From Acanthosepion esculentum (lineage: Eukaryota > Mollusca > Cephalopoda > Sepiida > Sepiidae), in contig OZ038517.1 of assembly GCA_964036315.1 (NCBI GenBank), positions 47,269,309 to 47,333,308 of the forward strand: a stretch of DNA of 64,000 nucleotides, given 5' to 3'. The notes under the pieces were generated by a model. The model was not told where the DNA came from. It ran no database searches and saw only the letters and a program-made list of their open reading frames with translations. Positions 18,036 through 30,095 of the stretch are shown here, one piece after another (position 1 is the first letter of the stretch; the number at the start of each line of letters is the position of its first letter). Both the position numbers and the translations under genes were made by a program.

Positions 18036-18865
18036 AATTATTTGATCCCCACTTATCTTTATTATCATCATATCTTACAGCCCACTTTCAATCATATTAC
18101 ACGCCTCACTGACAATTACCATTTTAAAAGTAACCCTCTATCTAGATGGGCTCTTGAGCCTTTTATTGGATGAATATTGGTATTAAAACAAAAAAGCTCC
18201 AAGTACTTTGCATGCAATGCATATTGTTTAGATAATTCTTTGACTATACCAACTTTTGTGTTAGTCAATATTTCTGGAGAAATGAATGCACTTATAATGA
18301 ATTTCACGCTTGCATCAGATGGATATTCAGTTCTCCAAATGAACGAATCATTCTGCCTTGATAAGATGTTTATGTGTACATGCATGCATGCACACCTCTG
18401 TGCATCAAATTGAATTTCTGGCCTTATATCCATGTCTACGTCTATCTGCTAATTTGAAGTCGCCACCTGTATAATCAGTGTCATTTCCTTAACGAAGTCC
18501 GACCACGAACCCGTCTGACGTTGCTTAATCTGATAAGTTGGATGTTCGTTATATTCTTTCTTGCCAAGCAATTGAAGCATTGCACAATTTCTATTTTTTT
18601 TTTTATTCCTGCAACTTCTTCAGGTGTCCTTCATTATTAGAGATTATAGCAATTATCTTTGCAAAAGGAAAAACTCAGAAGATTCTTTTTTTTTTGCGTT
18701 AGGTAGTTGGATCAAGAGTCTTTTAACAGGTTTCAAGTGCCAATCTTTTCATGGTTTCTCTTGTGGATCTATCATAGATTGGTTTTAATCAAAAGGCTAA
18801 TGAGGGGGCTGTTAAAGTCATGAGAAGGAGGGTGCATTCAAAAAGAGTTATTTATCTAATTATTG
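18036..18865. other. No gene recognised
   Basis: Overlapping open frames on both strands (18116-18433 minus, 105 codons; 18177-18413 plus, 78 codons) have no similarity I recognise and no initiation or splice context that would support an exon. This is one of the few stretches without obvious repeats. Confidence 0.45.

Positions 18866-18911
<46 letters not shown>
18866..18911. repeat. (TA)n microsatellite
   Basis: About 22 TA units directly preceding a PLE 5' block, as at 10674, 11443, 23764 and 47205. Confidence 0.97.
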
Positions 18912-18916
<5 letters not shown>

Positions 18917-19620
18917 AGTATACTTCATTAAATAATATAGACGTATTATGTCTTTATTTTTATAATAATCCTTTCTAGTTCTCTAATTATCTTCTTGATG
19001 TTGCGTTGAAATTCATCAAGGAAGATGCCGTATTTTTTGTTAACCCAAGTACTTTCGACCTCCTCTGATATCATCCTCAGGGCGAATTGTGAAGACAGAC
19101 TAAATGTATCTGTAATTGTTACAATGGTGATTTTTGTAAAAGTGTGTGAATTTGCTCTGTTATAATTATTTTTAAATTAACCGTTGCAGTTACGATGTTT
19201 TGTAAACAAGCATTCCCATGCAAAGGGGTAACCATATATGTTAAATTGCTACATGGTGTTAAATGTTAGTAAATTCAAATGCATTTTAAAGCATTGCTCC
19301 TGTATTTGTAATAAATTTTGTTCAGTGTTGGTTGGGTATTTTTGATATAGAGGTCCTTGAGAATTTGCAGTTTTTGTTTATTATTATCATGGTGTAGTAT
19401 ATTGGTGTTTTCAGCAAGTATTTTCCTGTATTGTGAAGGTGGACAGGAATGATCTCATAGGTGATTGAAAGTAATTGGTTTAACAAAAAATACAGTGCCT
19501 TCCTTGATGAATTTCAGCTTAACATCAAGAAGATAATTAGAGAACTAAAAAGGATTATTATAAAAATAAATAGGCATAATATGCCTATATTATTTAATGA
19601 AGCATAATTGCATGATGATA
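18912..19620 (-). pseudogene. Penelope-like element: endonuclease end plus terminal block, bounded by inverted ends
   Basis: The minus strand from 19475 to 19240 encodes, with frameshifts, HDNNKQKLQILKDLYIKN and NTQPTLNKIYYKYRSNALK, the PLE endonuclease C-terminus (compare ENNKHKLKILETLYIKK at 3.9-4.1 kb). It continues to CCTGAGGATGATATCAGAGG, TCGAAAGTACTTGGGTTAAC and the N-terminal block DEFQRNIKKIIRELERIIIK (18960-19020). On the right, 19490-19610 carries the same N-terminal block in plus orientation, so the PLE piece lies between inverted copies of its own start. It is inactive. Confidence 0.8.
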
Positions 19621-19625
19621 TACTG

Positions 19626-19627
<2 letters not shown>

Positions 19628-19680
<53 letters not shown>
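19628..19680. repeat. (TA)n microsatellite
   Basis: About 25 TA units immediately after the right inverted PLE end. Confidence 0.97.
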
Positions 19681-19683
<3 letters not shown>

Positions 19684-19944
19684 AACCTAGGGAAGGTTAC
19701 TTTATAGAATAATCACACAAGGGTTGATAATGAATGATAATACCTAGGACAAGAACAACACATATAAGATTTTCCAGTGGTGCAGAGAAGTAGTTAACTG
19801 TTATAAGTGAGTCAAGTGAATTCTGCAATGAATCTCAAACTGCAGACCAACATACAGTATTTACTGCTGTATTTATGTGAATGGGGACATACCCATTATC
19901 ATCTACAGGTATGCTGCAACAATGTATATATATATATATATATA

Positions 19945-20095
19945 TATAAAATCAATTGCTAGGTCTACTACTAGGAGAGTTGGTTGTGCTAGAAAATGTT
20001 TCAGCCTTAATCCATCTGGCATATTTATAAGTCCATTTGTCCATGCTTTGAATATTGCTGCCATATATGGTCCAGTGCTTGTGCTATATATTTCT
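19945..20095 (+). repeat. LINE-A internal fragment
   Basis: The plus strand encodes KSIARSTTRRVGCARK and FVHALNIAAIYGPVLVLY, the LINE-A stretch between the palm and the GAP-type motif. (TA)n precedes it at 19924-19948. Confidence 0.75.
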
Positions 20096-20109
20096 TCTTC
20101 TTTTATGTA

Positions 20110-20660
20110 CGATGTCACTTCATGATGTAGGCGATTATGGCCCCCCACATCTTCCTTTCCCTAGCAGCTCTTAAGAAGTTTTGTCTTTTTGTTATTTCTC
20201 CCAAACCCTGTTCTAAAATCCATTTGCTCATGCTCATCAAATATGTTAACCACTGCTTTCCTCTGTTCCTCTTTCCCTCAAACTGTCCTGTGAGTATCAG
20301 ATTTTCTAAGTCATCCTTCCTCATGACGTGCACCAGAAATTTCAACTGCCTCTTCTTGATGTTAAGTATAGGTTTCCTTTTTGTTTGCATTTTACCCAAA
20401 ACCTTGTCACTGCTCACATGTTCGGTCCATGGTATCTTCAGAATCTTTCTGTTTAACCACATTTCTGTTGTGTCAGGTCTGTCTTACATATTCTGACAAA
20501 GGAAGGCTAGTTAATACTATAAAAATCTGCCTTTACTTCCAGCACATAATTTTGTAAAAGGCTATGCTTTTAACACATTGTGGAAAAGCATCCTCTTCCT
20601 CATCCTCCCCCCAGAAATATCAACTGATTCTTCCTGATGTTAAGTATGTATCCCATCTGC
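20110..20660 (-). pseudogene. LINE-B C-terminal fragment
   Basis: The minus strand gives NRKILKIPWTEHVSSDKVLG, RQLKFLVHVMRKDDLENLIL, FEGKRNRGKQWLTYLMSMSK and FLRAARERKMWGAIIAYIMK, ending at a stop near 20115. It is the most complete LINE-B C-terminus in the window (115 codons, no internal stop after the first Met). A second partial copy of the IKKRQLKFL region follows at about 20595-20660. The endonuclease and palm are missing. Confidence 0.88.
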
Positions 20661-21049
20661 AAATATGCTATGGTATTTGCGTGTAGATTTGTATTATTTT
20701 TATGATTACTTAGATGTGCTTATTCGTATTACAATTATAATTATATTTCTGTAGGTAGAGATAAATAGTAGTTGTGTATGTGTGTTTTTGTACATAAGTT
20801 TATATGTGCATATATGATTTATTTATTTTATTTTTTTTTACATTTATTAATACTTATTCTTAATTTTATTTACTTTTAATTATTTTTTGTTTTTAAACAA
20901 ACCCTGTTAAAAAGATGTACTGCTCTAGTATTACGATAGTCTGGTATATAGATCAAAATTCAAATTATGTAACAGTAGGTTTTCAATCAGCACCTGAAGA
21001 TTACATTGTGTATGAAACTTGTGCTACTAGTGAGGGAAAAATGTTTATT
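20661..21049. other. No gene recognised
   Basis: AT-rich unassigned sequence leading into the TA-rich satellite block. Confidence 0.45.
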
Positions 21050-21242
21050 ATTAATAAATATTTATATATATATATATTTATATATATATATATATATAAT
21101 GATGTGATATGATTTACATAAATATACATATATGAATATATATAATTTACATAGATACATACATACATATATATATATGTGTGTGTGTGTTTATCTACAG
21201 AGAAAAATAGATATATAGTATGTATAAACACACACATGTATA

Positions 21243-21286
<44 letters not shown>

Positions 21287-21414
21287 TATATAAATTTTAT
21301 ATATTTGTATATATTATGCCTAAAGAGATATATATATATATATATATATATACAGATATAATTAACTTATATCTAAAATGTGTACACATATAATTATATT
21401 TTAAGCTTACATAG

Positions 21415-21449
<35 letters not shown>

Positions 21450-21707
21450 CTATATGTATGTATATATATGTGTGTGTGTCTTCAAAGAGAAATCGATATA
21501 TAGATATATCTGTATAAACACAGACACATGTATATGCATGAGTGCCTATATATATATATATATTTATCTATAATACATTTGTATATGTTATTCACACACA
21601 CATATATATACATACAGATATAATTTACTTATATCTAAAATGTATACACATATAATTATATTTTAAGCTTAAATATTTATATATATATATATATAATTCT
21701 ATATGTA

Positions 21708-21781
<74 letters not shown>

Positions 21782-21857
21782 TGTGTGTGTGTCTTTAAAG
21801 AGAAATAGATATATAGATATATCTGTGTAAACACAGACACGTATATGCATGTCTATA

Positions 21858-21901
<44 letters not shown>

Positions 21902-21993
21902 CACAAATATAATTTACTTATATCTAAAATGTTTATACATATAATTATATTCTAAGTTTACATATTTTATATATATAGGTATATAATTATAAC

Positions 21994-22032
<39 letters not shown>

Positions 22033-22049
22033 ACATAGATATATAATTA

Positions 22050-22087
<38 letters not shown>

Positions 22088-22110
22088 TAGATAGATACAT
22101 ACATACATGT
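21050..22110. repeat. TA-rich block with a ~300-bp higher-order tandem unit
   Basis: Long TA, GT and ATAC tracts alternate with two recognisable non-microsatellite segments. One contains AAAGAGAAAT ... GATATATAGATATATCTGT and ACACAGACAC (near 21200, 21487 and 21797). The other contains ACTTATATCTAAAATGT and ACATATAATTATATT (near 21365, 21627 and 21916). They alternate, giving about three copies of a ~260-310-bp unit whose length varies through the microsatellites. No coding potential. Confidence 0.85.
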
Positions 22111-22560
22111 AATATTAATTTTATAATATCAATAATAATATTTGAATGTTTATTCTTACTATTTGTGTATATATAGGCAAATCTATTTTTCTCTTTACTT
22201 CATCTCTGATGTCTCTGTTAGGTTGAGTGAATTCTATTGTTAAAAGCAAAAATAAAATGAACAAATCAACCAGAAACAGGAAAAAAATCTTTTATTACAT
22301 TCAACTAAAATTCATACCCTGCAATCTGTTTCTGTTTGCTTCAAAGAAGCTTTCTTTTTTACTTCTCTTTTTTTTTTTGTATTATTTCTCGAGGTTTGTT
22401 GGAAGCAGAGTAAAATGTATTATAACCTGTGTTCGTCTCATTAGTTTAGGGCAGAGGCAAAAAGGTTGAATGAAAATCCTATCTTTTCTAGTTTCAGTTT
22501 TTCAGGAAAATCCAATAAAAATAAAACTGTATACAGAATGATTCTTATTTATGGTTGTGT
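22111..22560. other. No gene recognised
   Basis: Unassigned AT-rich sequence; one 80-codon open frame at 22227-22469 shows no family resemblance. Confidence 0.45.
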
Positions 22561-23650
22561 GTGTTTGTGTGCATTAAAACATACCATTACATGCCTATCA
22601 GCAAGACTCACATTTTGTCTCTCTGACCACAGCTTGATTAGGACTCATTTAAACACACCTGGAAACCTATCAAACTCTTTCCGCAAAAATACTTGTAGAA
22701 AATAGAAATATAATAAACTTACCAACATGTGAAAAAAAGACTAAAAATAATGAAACCACTAATAATAAAAAAGAAAAATCCAACACTCACTATCATTAAC
22801 TATGAACACGGCCAGAATGTGCTAACCATGTTTGGAAAATAATTAAAAATACAAGATAAAACGATCCCATCACTCCAGAGACATATAGATAAATATACAC
22901 ATTCAGTTAAAAAAAAAAAACATCCTTGATAATGGAGGCAGTAATAATAAAATAAAAGGCCAACATTTAATAATACAACTCATCAAAATGGCCAAAATGT
23001 GCTGACCATGTCTGGAAAAAAAAAAGAAAAGACATATAGAAAAATCTACATATTCAGACAAAAAACAAAAATAAAAAACATCCTTGATAATGGCTAACAG
23101 AATAGATCAAAAACTCTGCTATATAAAACATTCAGACAGTTTTTATACATTTAACGTCCAGAAAAGAATGTGCGTAGTGTGTAATGTTCATTCATTGTAA
23201 TTTTGAACATTATCTCTTAGTTCAAATATCCCTTAAGGAACTGTGTTCCTGATCAAACCGAATTCGTAAATACAACTACATGCTTATCCAAATGCCTTAC
23301 GTTACACCTATTTGACCAGAGCTCTATTAGAACCCATTTAAACACACGCACAAACCTACCAGACTCCATCTGAAACATATTAGGAGAAAATACAAACATA
23401 ATAACATCATCCACATGTAAAAAAAAAGATTAAAAATAATAGAAGCCAACACTTAATAATATTAACTATGAATATGGCTACAGTGTGCTGGGTTCAGAAA
23501 ATAAAACATCTCTATAACACTAAAAACATACACACAATGTACACGCCCAATTAAATTGAAAAAATAAAATCATCCTTGATAATGGCTAAAATTATAGCCA
23601 AAATTGCTCGGAATTATAGAACATTTGGACAGTTTCTACATGCTGTGTCT
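22561..23650. repeat. Diverged tandem duplication (unit ~700 bp, partial sub-copies)
   Basis: The segment with ACACACCTGGAAACCTATCA, AAAAATAATGAAACCACTAA and CAGAATGTGCTAACCATG (22610-22830) recurs diverged at 23320-23500. The sub-segment AAAATGTGCTGACCATG plus CATCCTTGATAATGG occurs a third time at 22990-23095. Overall divergence is high, so the duplication is old. I do not recognise its origin. Confidence 0.6.
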
Positions 23651-23689
23651 TAAAACAAAAACACAAGAAAACTTAAATGAAAAGCTTAA

Positions 23690-23762
23690 TCATAGTATCT
23701 TGTCTGTTGTTTATAATGAAACATGAATAAATGAAGGATTGCTGCCTAAATACACAATATAA

Positions 23763-23801
<39 letters not shown>

Positions 23802-23810
23802 TATATAATG
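23690..23810 (+). repeat. PLE N-terminal fragment and (TA)n
   Basis: ATAATGAAACATGAATAAAT then AAGGATTGCTGCCTAAATAC encodes the PLE block NETxxNEGLLPKY. (TA)n follows at 23764-23806. Confidence 0.65.
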
Positions 23811-24063
23811 TAGGCACAGAAAAACTTGGTTATTGAAATAGGCCTCTCCCCTGATTGTATCGTTATCATTCGTGTTTTCTTAAAATACCCCCTCCCCTTT
23901 TAGTTATTTGAATAAATTATATACCGCATCCCCCACGGTGTTGCCTTTCCTTTCTTTTCTTTTTCTTTTTTCCTTGGTCACGTGGTGTTGTCTTGGTTGT
24001 CGCCTATAAATACACAGTTTTCTTTTACCTCTTTAGCCAGCTGACCCTGACGATCTGCCTAAG
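23811..24063. other. Unassigned segment with TATA-like site between (TA)n tracts
   Basis: This stretch is less AT-rich, with pyrimidine-rich TTTCCTTTCTTTTCTTTTTC (23945-23964), a TATA-like CCTATAAATACACAG (24003-24017), and an end CTGACCCTGACGATCTGCC (24040-24058) like the terminal blocks of the PLE-type repeats. It could be a PLE or retroelement promoter fragment; there is no second copy in the window to test this. Confidence 0.35.
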
Positions 24064-24065
24064 TG

Positions 24066-24099
<34 letters not shown>

Positions 24100-24278
24100 A
24101 ATGAATAAATATAGATTTAGTAGGCTGGTTAACAAAATTTGAAGAATAAAAAGTCAACAAAATCTATTCTTCATGCTTCAATGCAGTCAAAAGATTTATA
24201 TATAATAAATATCAGTTTTATTGACAATATTTGTATCATTTTGTTGGCTTTTTATTCATCAAATTCTGTTAACAGGCC

Positions 24279-24322
<44 letters not shown>

Positions 24323-24325
24323 GCA
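24064..24325. mobile_element. ~180-bp inverted-repeat element inside (TA)n
   Basis: The left arm (24111-24163) and right arm (24237-24290) are imperfect reverse complements sharing GGTTAACA, AAATTTGA and AATAAAAAG ... CAACAAAAT. (TA)n flanks both sides (24066-24092 and 24284-24320). TA-flanked small inverted-repeat elements fit a Tc1/mariner-type MITE, but no transposase-related sequence is present. Confidence 0.6.
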
Positions 24326-24930
24326 TAAGGAATCACACCAGTTGACCATTTGAACCACCACTTTACAGCAATTCCTTAGTTCAAAGGCAGCTGTATTCTA
24401 TCGATATACGGCATGAGGCAAAAAATGAACGCACCCATTGTTGTAGAGTTATTTCCTCAGTGGAAACTGTATTTGGACTAAATTCGGTCCTAAATAGGTT
24501 CAACGTACAAAAACGTTAGGAACTTGTTATAATAAGTATTATGCAGAGTAATCTAGTTGTGGTAGCTGACTACTTTCGTATTCGACTCCCAGTCGACCCT
24601 CACCGACTCCTACTTATATTAGGTGGGCGAGTCTATTATCTATAGACTAGGTGTGTTCCACCATAACACCCATAGAAAGTTGATTTTTGTATTTTTACCA
24701 AAACAACTGAGTTATAGAATTTTCTTATTAATACAGGTTATTGATACAGGTGTACATACATATATGTTATACAAGTCAAAAAATGATTTTGTATTTTGTT
24801 GGGTAACCTTTTGCTTTACTGACAGCCTAAATCCTCGTGGCATGCTAGAGACTAAATTCTTTTGTAATTCAATGTCCTTTGCCAGATTTTTCCAGCATTC
24901 CTTTAATTTTTTAATTTTTAATTTAATTTC
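24326..24930. other. No gene recognised; possible Tc1 fragment
   Basis: 24775-24930 contains CAAAAAATGATTTTGTATTT and CTAAATCCTCGTGGCATGCT. On the minus strand MPRGFRLS precedes KVTQQNTK, weakly recalling the leader of small Tc1-like elements, but the similarity is too slight for a call. Confidence 0.3.
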
Positions 24931-24934
24931 CAGC

Positions 24935-24994
<60 letters not shown>

Positions 24995-25292
24995 CCCAAG
25001 TCATTATTTGAGTTTTATGCTCTTGGGATCTTCAGACATCTAGAATGATGTTCTAGTCTTTTGAAGATTGCAAGAGTGTGAAACTTGAGTAATGACTCAG
25101 ACAGTCCCTTGACAGGAGTTAGCATTGTGAATTGTTTTTTTGCTCTGCCTAGGTAGTCTAGATGTTGGGTAATTTTCTTTACTGAGAAGATAGGTGTTTC
25201 CCTTTAGGTCATTTTTTTTTTCTTTCTTACCTTGTTTGAGATTTTCTCTTGATTAAGGTTTTAGGTCTTTTGGCAAGTTGTCTGTTGGTTAC

Positions 25293-25337
<45 letters not shown>
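24931..25337. repeat. Two (TA)n microsatellites around unassigned sequence
   Basis: (TA)n at 24931-24991 (about 28 units) and 25296-25337 (about 20 units), separated by ~300 bp of unassigned sequence. A minus-strand open frame through the first tract is a Tyr/Ile dipeptide artefact. Confidence 0.9.
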
Positions 25338-25339
<2 letters not shown>

Positions 25340-25550
25340 TGGCTGACTGCTTAAAGGTGAAGATATTAGAACTTCTGCTAGACAGACACGCATACACAAT
25401 TACGAATACACATTACCACCCAGTGGCCACTTAGATATACAAGAATCTTCACAAACTTACATATTGAATTATCTACTGTTTGAATGCACATGATACATGA
25501 CTGACCAATGAGAAATGACCCAAACAAAATTGAAAATACTGTCTTTTTGT

Positions 25551-25696
25551 CTATTTTCTATTGACCTCTGATGAAGCTTTAATAATAATTGAAACATGTG
25601 AGATTGGTATATATTTCCTAGTGTTTCTTTATTTTATCATCCTGTCATATTTTGATCTACATTTGATCTTTAACTCATATATATATATATATATAT
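25551..25696 (+). repeat. Diverged sat180 unit with (TA)n
   Basis: CCTCTGATGAAGCTTTAATA, TTGAAACATGTGAGATTGGT and GATCTACATTTGATC match the 180-bp satellite. The CTGATGA and GAAAC parts are retained despite divergence elsewhere. Confidence 0.75.
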
Positions 25697-26599
25697 TTGA
25701 AAATTTTATTGGTGGTACAAAATTTTATAATTGGCATGAAGAGACCAAACTTATTTTTTTAATACACATTACAGATAATGAAAATGAAAAATAAAAAACG
25801 GACTAGCTAACCAGTTTCAAACCTTGCTTAATGGAATTAAATTGAGGTTAATATATATGTAAATCATCTGTGAAATGGAATGGAAAAAAAATTTTTGAAA
25901 TAGAAATAATTTTGAAGCTAATTTGACTACAGTAAATGAAAATATAGTTTGATCAATGGTGTAGCCAGGGCCAGCAGTACGTATGTTAATTTTAGATCTC
26001 GTGCATGATGTGACCCTACTTAATATGAACAGAATATGATCTACAGGCTTGAAAGGTTATCTAAGTTGAAATAATACAAGACAATATAAAAATAATACAA
26101 CAAAATATCAAAAAACATTAAATATTAGTGAGTGTCTCTGAGATTCAGTTCAGGGGAAATGTCACGTTCGGGCATGTGCCATGCTGCAGTGACGAAGCCA
26201 TGCTCTGTTTGAACTGTTTGAGAGAGAGTCGGGTTATGCAGTGTCGAGAGATAGCTAAATTTAAGGAAGAACCAATATATATTAAATCCTGTTGACCGGC
26301 TGCTCTTCTGTATCCATTCATGTTAATATCCGTAGATTTCCCAGCACTTTATCTTCTGTTAATTTCTTAACATCATCAGCGACCTTCTGGATGTCATCAG
26401 TTCTCAACTTGGCATTGCTGATGACACAACGGTTTCAGTCACGAGACCTGTAAAATTATTAAGGTTGTAGGGACACTACATGTACTGCCATAGTAGAAAG
26501 TGGTGTGTCTAGGGTAAGATAGATGGAGCTGGTTTGAATTCAAAGTTTTCTTTCTTCTAGAGTAGTTGCCAACCAAGGCTATAGGACCTAGTCTACTTT
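25697..26599. other. No gene recognised; includes dispersed repeat and SINE-B1 remnant
   Basis: 25905-26015 is the diverged copy of the repeat at 4735-4860. 26155-26460 is less AT-rich and contains CATCATCAGCGACCTTCTGG and TGTCATCAGTTCTC, whose complements contain GCTGATGATG and ACTGATGACA. 26540-26590 (AGTTGCCAACCAAGGCTATA) is a SINE-B1 tail in reverse. No open frame is convincing. Confidence 0.5.
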
Positions 26600-27095
26600 G
26601 TTATTTTTTTTTTTTTTTTTTTAAGCATTTCACCCCAAGTAAGGCAGGAGTGCCACTAGCACTCAAAGGGGTTACACTGAGTGGGAGCAAGAGTAAATAG
26701 GCATGATAGAAGAAAGGATGAATATTTAGAGATTGTAGCTATCAGGGAAGCAAGTAAGAGGAAGGGAGTTCCACAGATGGGAAGTGCAAGACATGGAGCT
26801 ATTGGAGTAGAAGAGATGGATGGCTACATTTAACCGTTTCGGCAGCAAAAGGGTGGGACCGAGATGCCAACCTAGTAGCACATTTAAATTCATGCAGTTT
26901 GCGAACCAGTGAAAGTAGCTCGTCAGAGCAGTTACTGTGAAAGTATTTGTAGAAAAGACGAGGGAATGATGACACCTCTGTGAGAGAGCGACTGTAAATG
27001 AGATGCCAGATCAGGGCCAATCACATTGCATATCTGTCTGTGGATTTTGTTGAGGACCTTAAGATGAACAGCGAGAGAGGGAAGAGATAATTCAG
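26600..27095 (-). repeat. LINE-A 3' end, 5'-truncated
   Basis: Poly-T (26608-26622), CATTTCACCCCAAGTAAGGC, then the complement of the C-terminal codons up to the complement of FYKYFHSNCSDELLSLV (26895-26945) and HLIYSRSL. The order and orientation are those of a 5'-truncated LINE-A. Confidence 0.88.
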
Positions 27096-27286
27096 ACCTT
27101 TCTCAAGGGCATTAGCATCATAAGTAAATATAATGAACTTGACTGAAAATCAAACTTGTCTCTCTGATTCCTCAGTCCAAACCATTTTCCGTTACTCCAC
27201 TATTCCCCACCCCTGTTTACTTGTGTCTTAATAGTAAGTCAGAAGTTCAATATGGAAGGGGTTTAAAAATATATCGACTTCATGGC

Positions 27287-27810
27287 TACAGTAATTCCTC
27301 ATTTATCCGTACCTCGATTATTTAGATGTGAAAAAAGAGAAAAATTGACATCATCCAAACATTTTTTTCAATTATACAAACTGAACTCATTCTAATATTT
27401 CATCCCGGGCAGGTATTTTCAGCGATTGCTGAGCCACATTCAGCATTCAAAAATTCAATTTTAAGCACTAAAGCAAAAATTGTCTTTAATAAAAAAAAAA
27501 AAAAAAATTGAAATCATCCAAAACATTTTTCAGTTATCCAAACTAAACCCATTCTGATAATATCATCTCAGACCAATGTTTTGAGTATTTAGAAAACTAT
27601 ACTCAGTGTTCAAAAATTAAGTATCAGACACCAACACAATGATTATGCCTGAAAAATGTTTAGGTCAGTTGTGCTTTCAACCTGAAGCTACCCTTGCAAA
27701 TATATCTACTGTAATCCGACTTTATGAGTTCATAGCTGAAAACCAGAAACAGACAAACACGGACACATTTTTTTAATAAAATAATAAACTGGACAAAACC
27801 TAAAAGCATT
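27287..27810 (+). mobile_element. Possible pogo/Tigger-like remnant
   Basis: 27289-27309 CAGTAATTCCTCATTTATCC preceded by TA resembles the terminal repeat of pogo/Tigger elements (usual form CAGTgattCCTCgaTTATCC). Downstream, codons for CFQPEATLANISTVIRLYEF and DTFF resemble the C-terminus of that transposase family, although the similarity is weak. No matching right end is seen. The second half is duplicated at 28325-28585. Confidence 0.42.
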
Positions 27811-27814
27811 TTTT

Positions 27815-28290
27815 TAAAATCATTTCACCCCAATCAAGGCAATAAAGCCACCAAGATACAGAAAAGAATATGAGAATAAGAAAACAATATTAAGAACTAT
27901 AAAAGAACAGGAATTAAGAAGACACTGCATTTAAATTTTTGAAGATCAAAGTTGACTGGGAAGCAAGAACCTGGAAGAGTTCCACAAGCGAAAAGTGTGA
28001 GAGAAAAACTGTTGGTATAGAACTTAGAGTTACATCTAGCCATTTTAATTGTATTGATGATGAGACCTAACTGCCAATCCAGTAGTATACATAAAGTCTA
28101 TGTACCGAAGAGTAATGGTCGTCAGAACAATTACTATGAAAATAGTTATAGTAAAGGAACAAGGAAGCTACATTATGTTGGCGGGAAAGTGACTGAAGCT
28201 GAGATGCCAGGTCAGGACCAATAACATTGCAGATTCTTCTTTGTATTTTATCAAGAAGCTCTAAGTCTATAGCAGATGCACCAGACCATT
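27815..28290 (-). repeat. LINE-A 3' end (first copy of a segmental duplication)
   Basis: AATCATTTCACCCCAATCAA through GTTCCACAAGCGAAAAGTGT to TGAAGCTGAGATGCCAGGTC: LINE-A in reverse, ending near the complement of the SGA-type motif. Together with upstream 27580-27810 it is duplicated at 28360-29100. Confidence 0.87.
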
Positions 28291-28324
28291 ATTCTCTTAG
28301 GAGAATTGTTAAATTGAAAAGGAA

Positions 28325-28585
28325 ACATGCTAGAATATTTTTTTAAATTATTTTTTTTTTTTAGAAATCTATACTCAAAGATCAGAAATCAAATAGCAGG
28401 CACCAACACAATGATTATGTCTGAAAATTGTTTAAGTCCGTTGTGCTTTCAACCCGAAGCTACCTTTGCAAATATATCTAATGTAATCCAACCTTATGAG
28501 TTCCTAGCTGGAAAAGCAGAAGACCAACCAAAAACGAACTCTGACACATTTTTCAATAAATTAATAAACTGGACAAAACCTTAAA
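28325..28585 (+). pseudogene. Duplicated transposase-like C-terminal fragment
   Basis: An 85-codon open frame reads LCFQPEATFANISNVIQPYE and ends FFNKLINWTKP, colinear with 27580-27800. The open frame has no start context. The pattern (QPEA, about 15 residues, then a terminal FF motif) is compatible with pogo/Tigger-type transposase ends; the assignment is tentative. Confidence 0.4.
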
Positions 28586-28596
28586 CAGAGCATTTT

Positions 28597-29100
28597 TTAA
28601 AATCATTTCACCCCCCAAGCAAGGGCAATAAAGCCACTAAGATGCAAGAGGTTACTGAGTGTTAGAGAATATGAAACAAAAAAATATTATTAACAAGAGA
28701 AAACAATAAAAGAACAGGAATTAAGAAGACAGAAGATAACAACTGACATTGCATTTCAATTTATGAAGATCAAAGTTGACTGGAAGAGTGTTCCACAAGC
28801 TGAAAGAGAATTGTGAGAGAAGAAACTGTTAGCATAGAACTTACATCTGACCATTTTAATTGTATTGATGATGAGACCTAACTGCCAATCTAGTAGGATA
28901 CTTAAAGTCATAAAGTCTATGTATCAAAGAACAATTACTATGAAAATATTTATAGTAAAGGCACAAGGAAGCTACATTACGGTGGTGAAAAAGTGACGGA
29001 TGCTGAGATGCCAGGTCAGGACTAATAACATTGCAGATTTTTCTTTGTTTTATCAAGAAGTTCTAAATATATAGCAGGGGGCACCAGACCATTTTTCTCT
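28597..29100 (-). repeat. LINE-A 3' end (second copy of the segmental duplication)
   Basis: Same as 27815-28290 with small differences (CACCCCCCAAGCAAGGGC at the end, some indels). Since the flanking transposase-like sequence is also duplicated, the two arose by duplication of ~750 bp and not by two insertions. Confidence 0.87.
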
Positions 29101-29985
29101 TAGAAGAATTGTAAAATTTTAAAAGAAGCATGCTAGAATATTTCTTCAGATGGCCTGTATTCAGTCCTGGTTTGATTATTGTACTGTAAAATTGCAGATG
29201 ATGATTTCAATCAAAGAGCTGTAATCAGTGAAAATAGTTGTTGCCAGTAGCCTGCAGAAGAGGCGGGGCAGAGGGTGCGACAGCCCCGGGCATCCATATC
29301 GAGAGGGCATCCAATCAGAGTGAAATAAAAATTTAGTTTATATTTAATTTGAATAAAGTGTTTATTTCATGTTTCATCTGTTTTGGGATGTTTAAAATGT
29401 CTTCCTTTCTCACATTTCTCAGTACTAGGCCCCTTACTTGAGTCTCAGGAGCTTACAATCAAGGAATTGGACTTGGGCATCAAAAAACATCACTGACAGT
29501 TGCCAATAAATAGAAAGTGATGCATAATGGGTGTAATAATGTCCTATGGGACCATTTCAGGGACTAACACTGATTTTATAAATGCCCCACCCAAATTATA
29601 ACAACATAATTCTTTACACAGGAAATACTTTGAGGGAATCTTGATGAATATTTTACCATCTCTAATCACACGTCAAACACACAATATTACATCACCAACT
29701 TTTATAAAATACATTCTTAAAGAATCTAACATATGTCTACTTACAAATGCTATCACCATAACTGGTGTTACAGAGAAACATACGCAAGTCAACATGTGGA
29801 CAACCATGAAACGTAAATAAAAACACACATATACACACACAAATGACTATACATATCATCCAAATCCCACAGAAACACATTAGAATCATGATACACTTAC
29901 ACACAAATACTGCTTGACAAGACAAATGCATGTGAAGCCTGCTTAACCAATGATAAACAAAAATTAAAAATACCAGAAATTTTTT
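29101..29985. other. No gene recognised
   Basis: Unassigned except for the 58-bp segment 29341-29399 shared with 8402-8459. The segment just before it (29270-29330) is comparatively GC-rich (CAGCCCCGGGCATCC). A 64-codon minus-strand frame at 29737-29931 is Cys-rich but matches nothing I know. Confidence 0.45.
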
Positions 29986-30095
29986 CTTTCTTTTTCTCCA
30001 TATATCTTTTTCTGAAGAAATTTTAATAAAAGTGAAATATGCTAGATTTATAAGTGTTTCCTATTTATTTCTCATCCTGTCAGTTCTGTATCTCT
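29986..30095 (+). repeat. Diverged sat180 fragment
   Basis: CATATATCTTTTTCTGAAGA, AATAAAAGTGAAATATGCTA and TGTTTCCTATTTATTTCTCA align to the 180-bp satellite. The CTGATGA core reads CTGAAGA here. Confidence 0.7.

Noticed and set aside
18116..18433. 105-codon minus-strand open frame as a host exon
   Set aside because: No homology recognised, no convincing splice or start context, and the opposite strand is also open over 78 codons. It is left as unassigned sequence.
29986..30095. Functional hammerhead in the diverged sat180 unit
   Set aside because: The core reads CTGAAGA and the stem II sides no longer pair.
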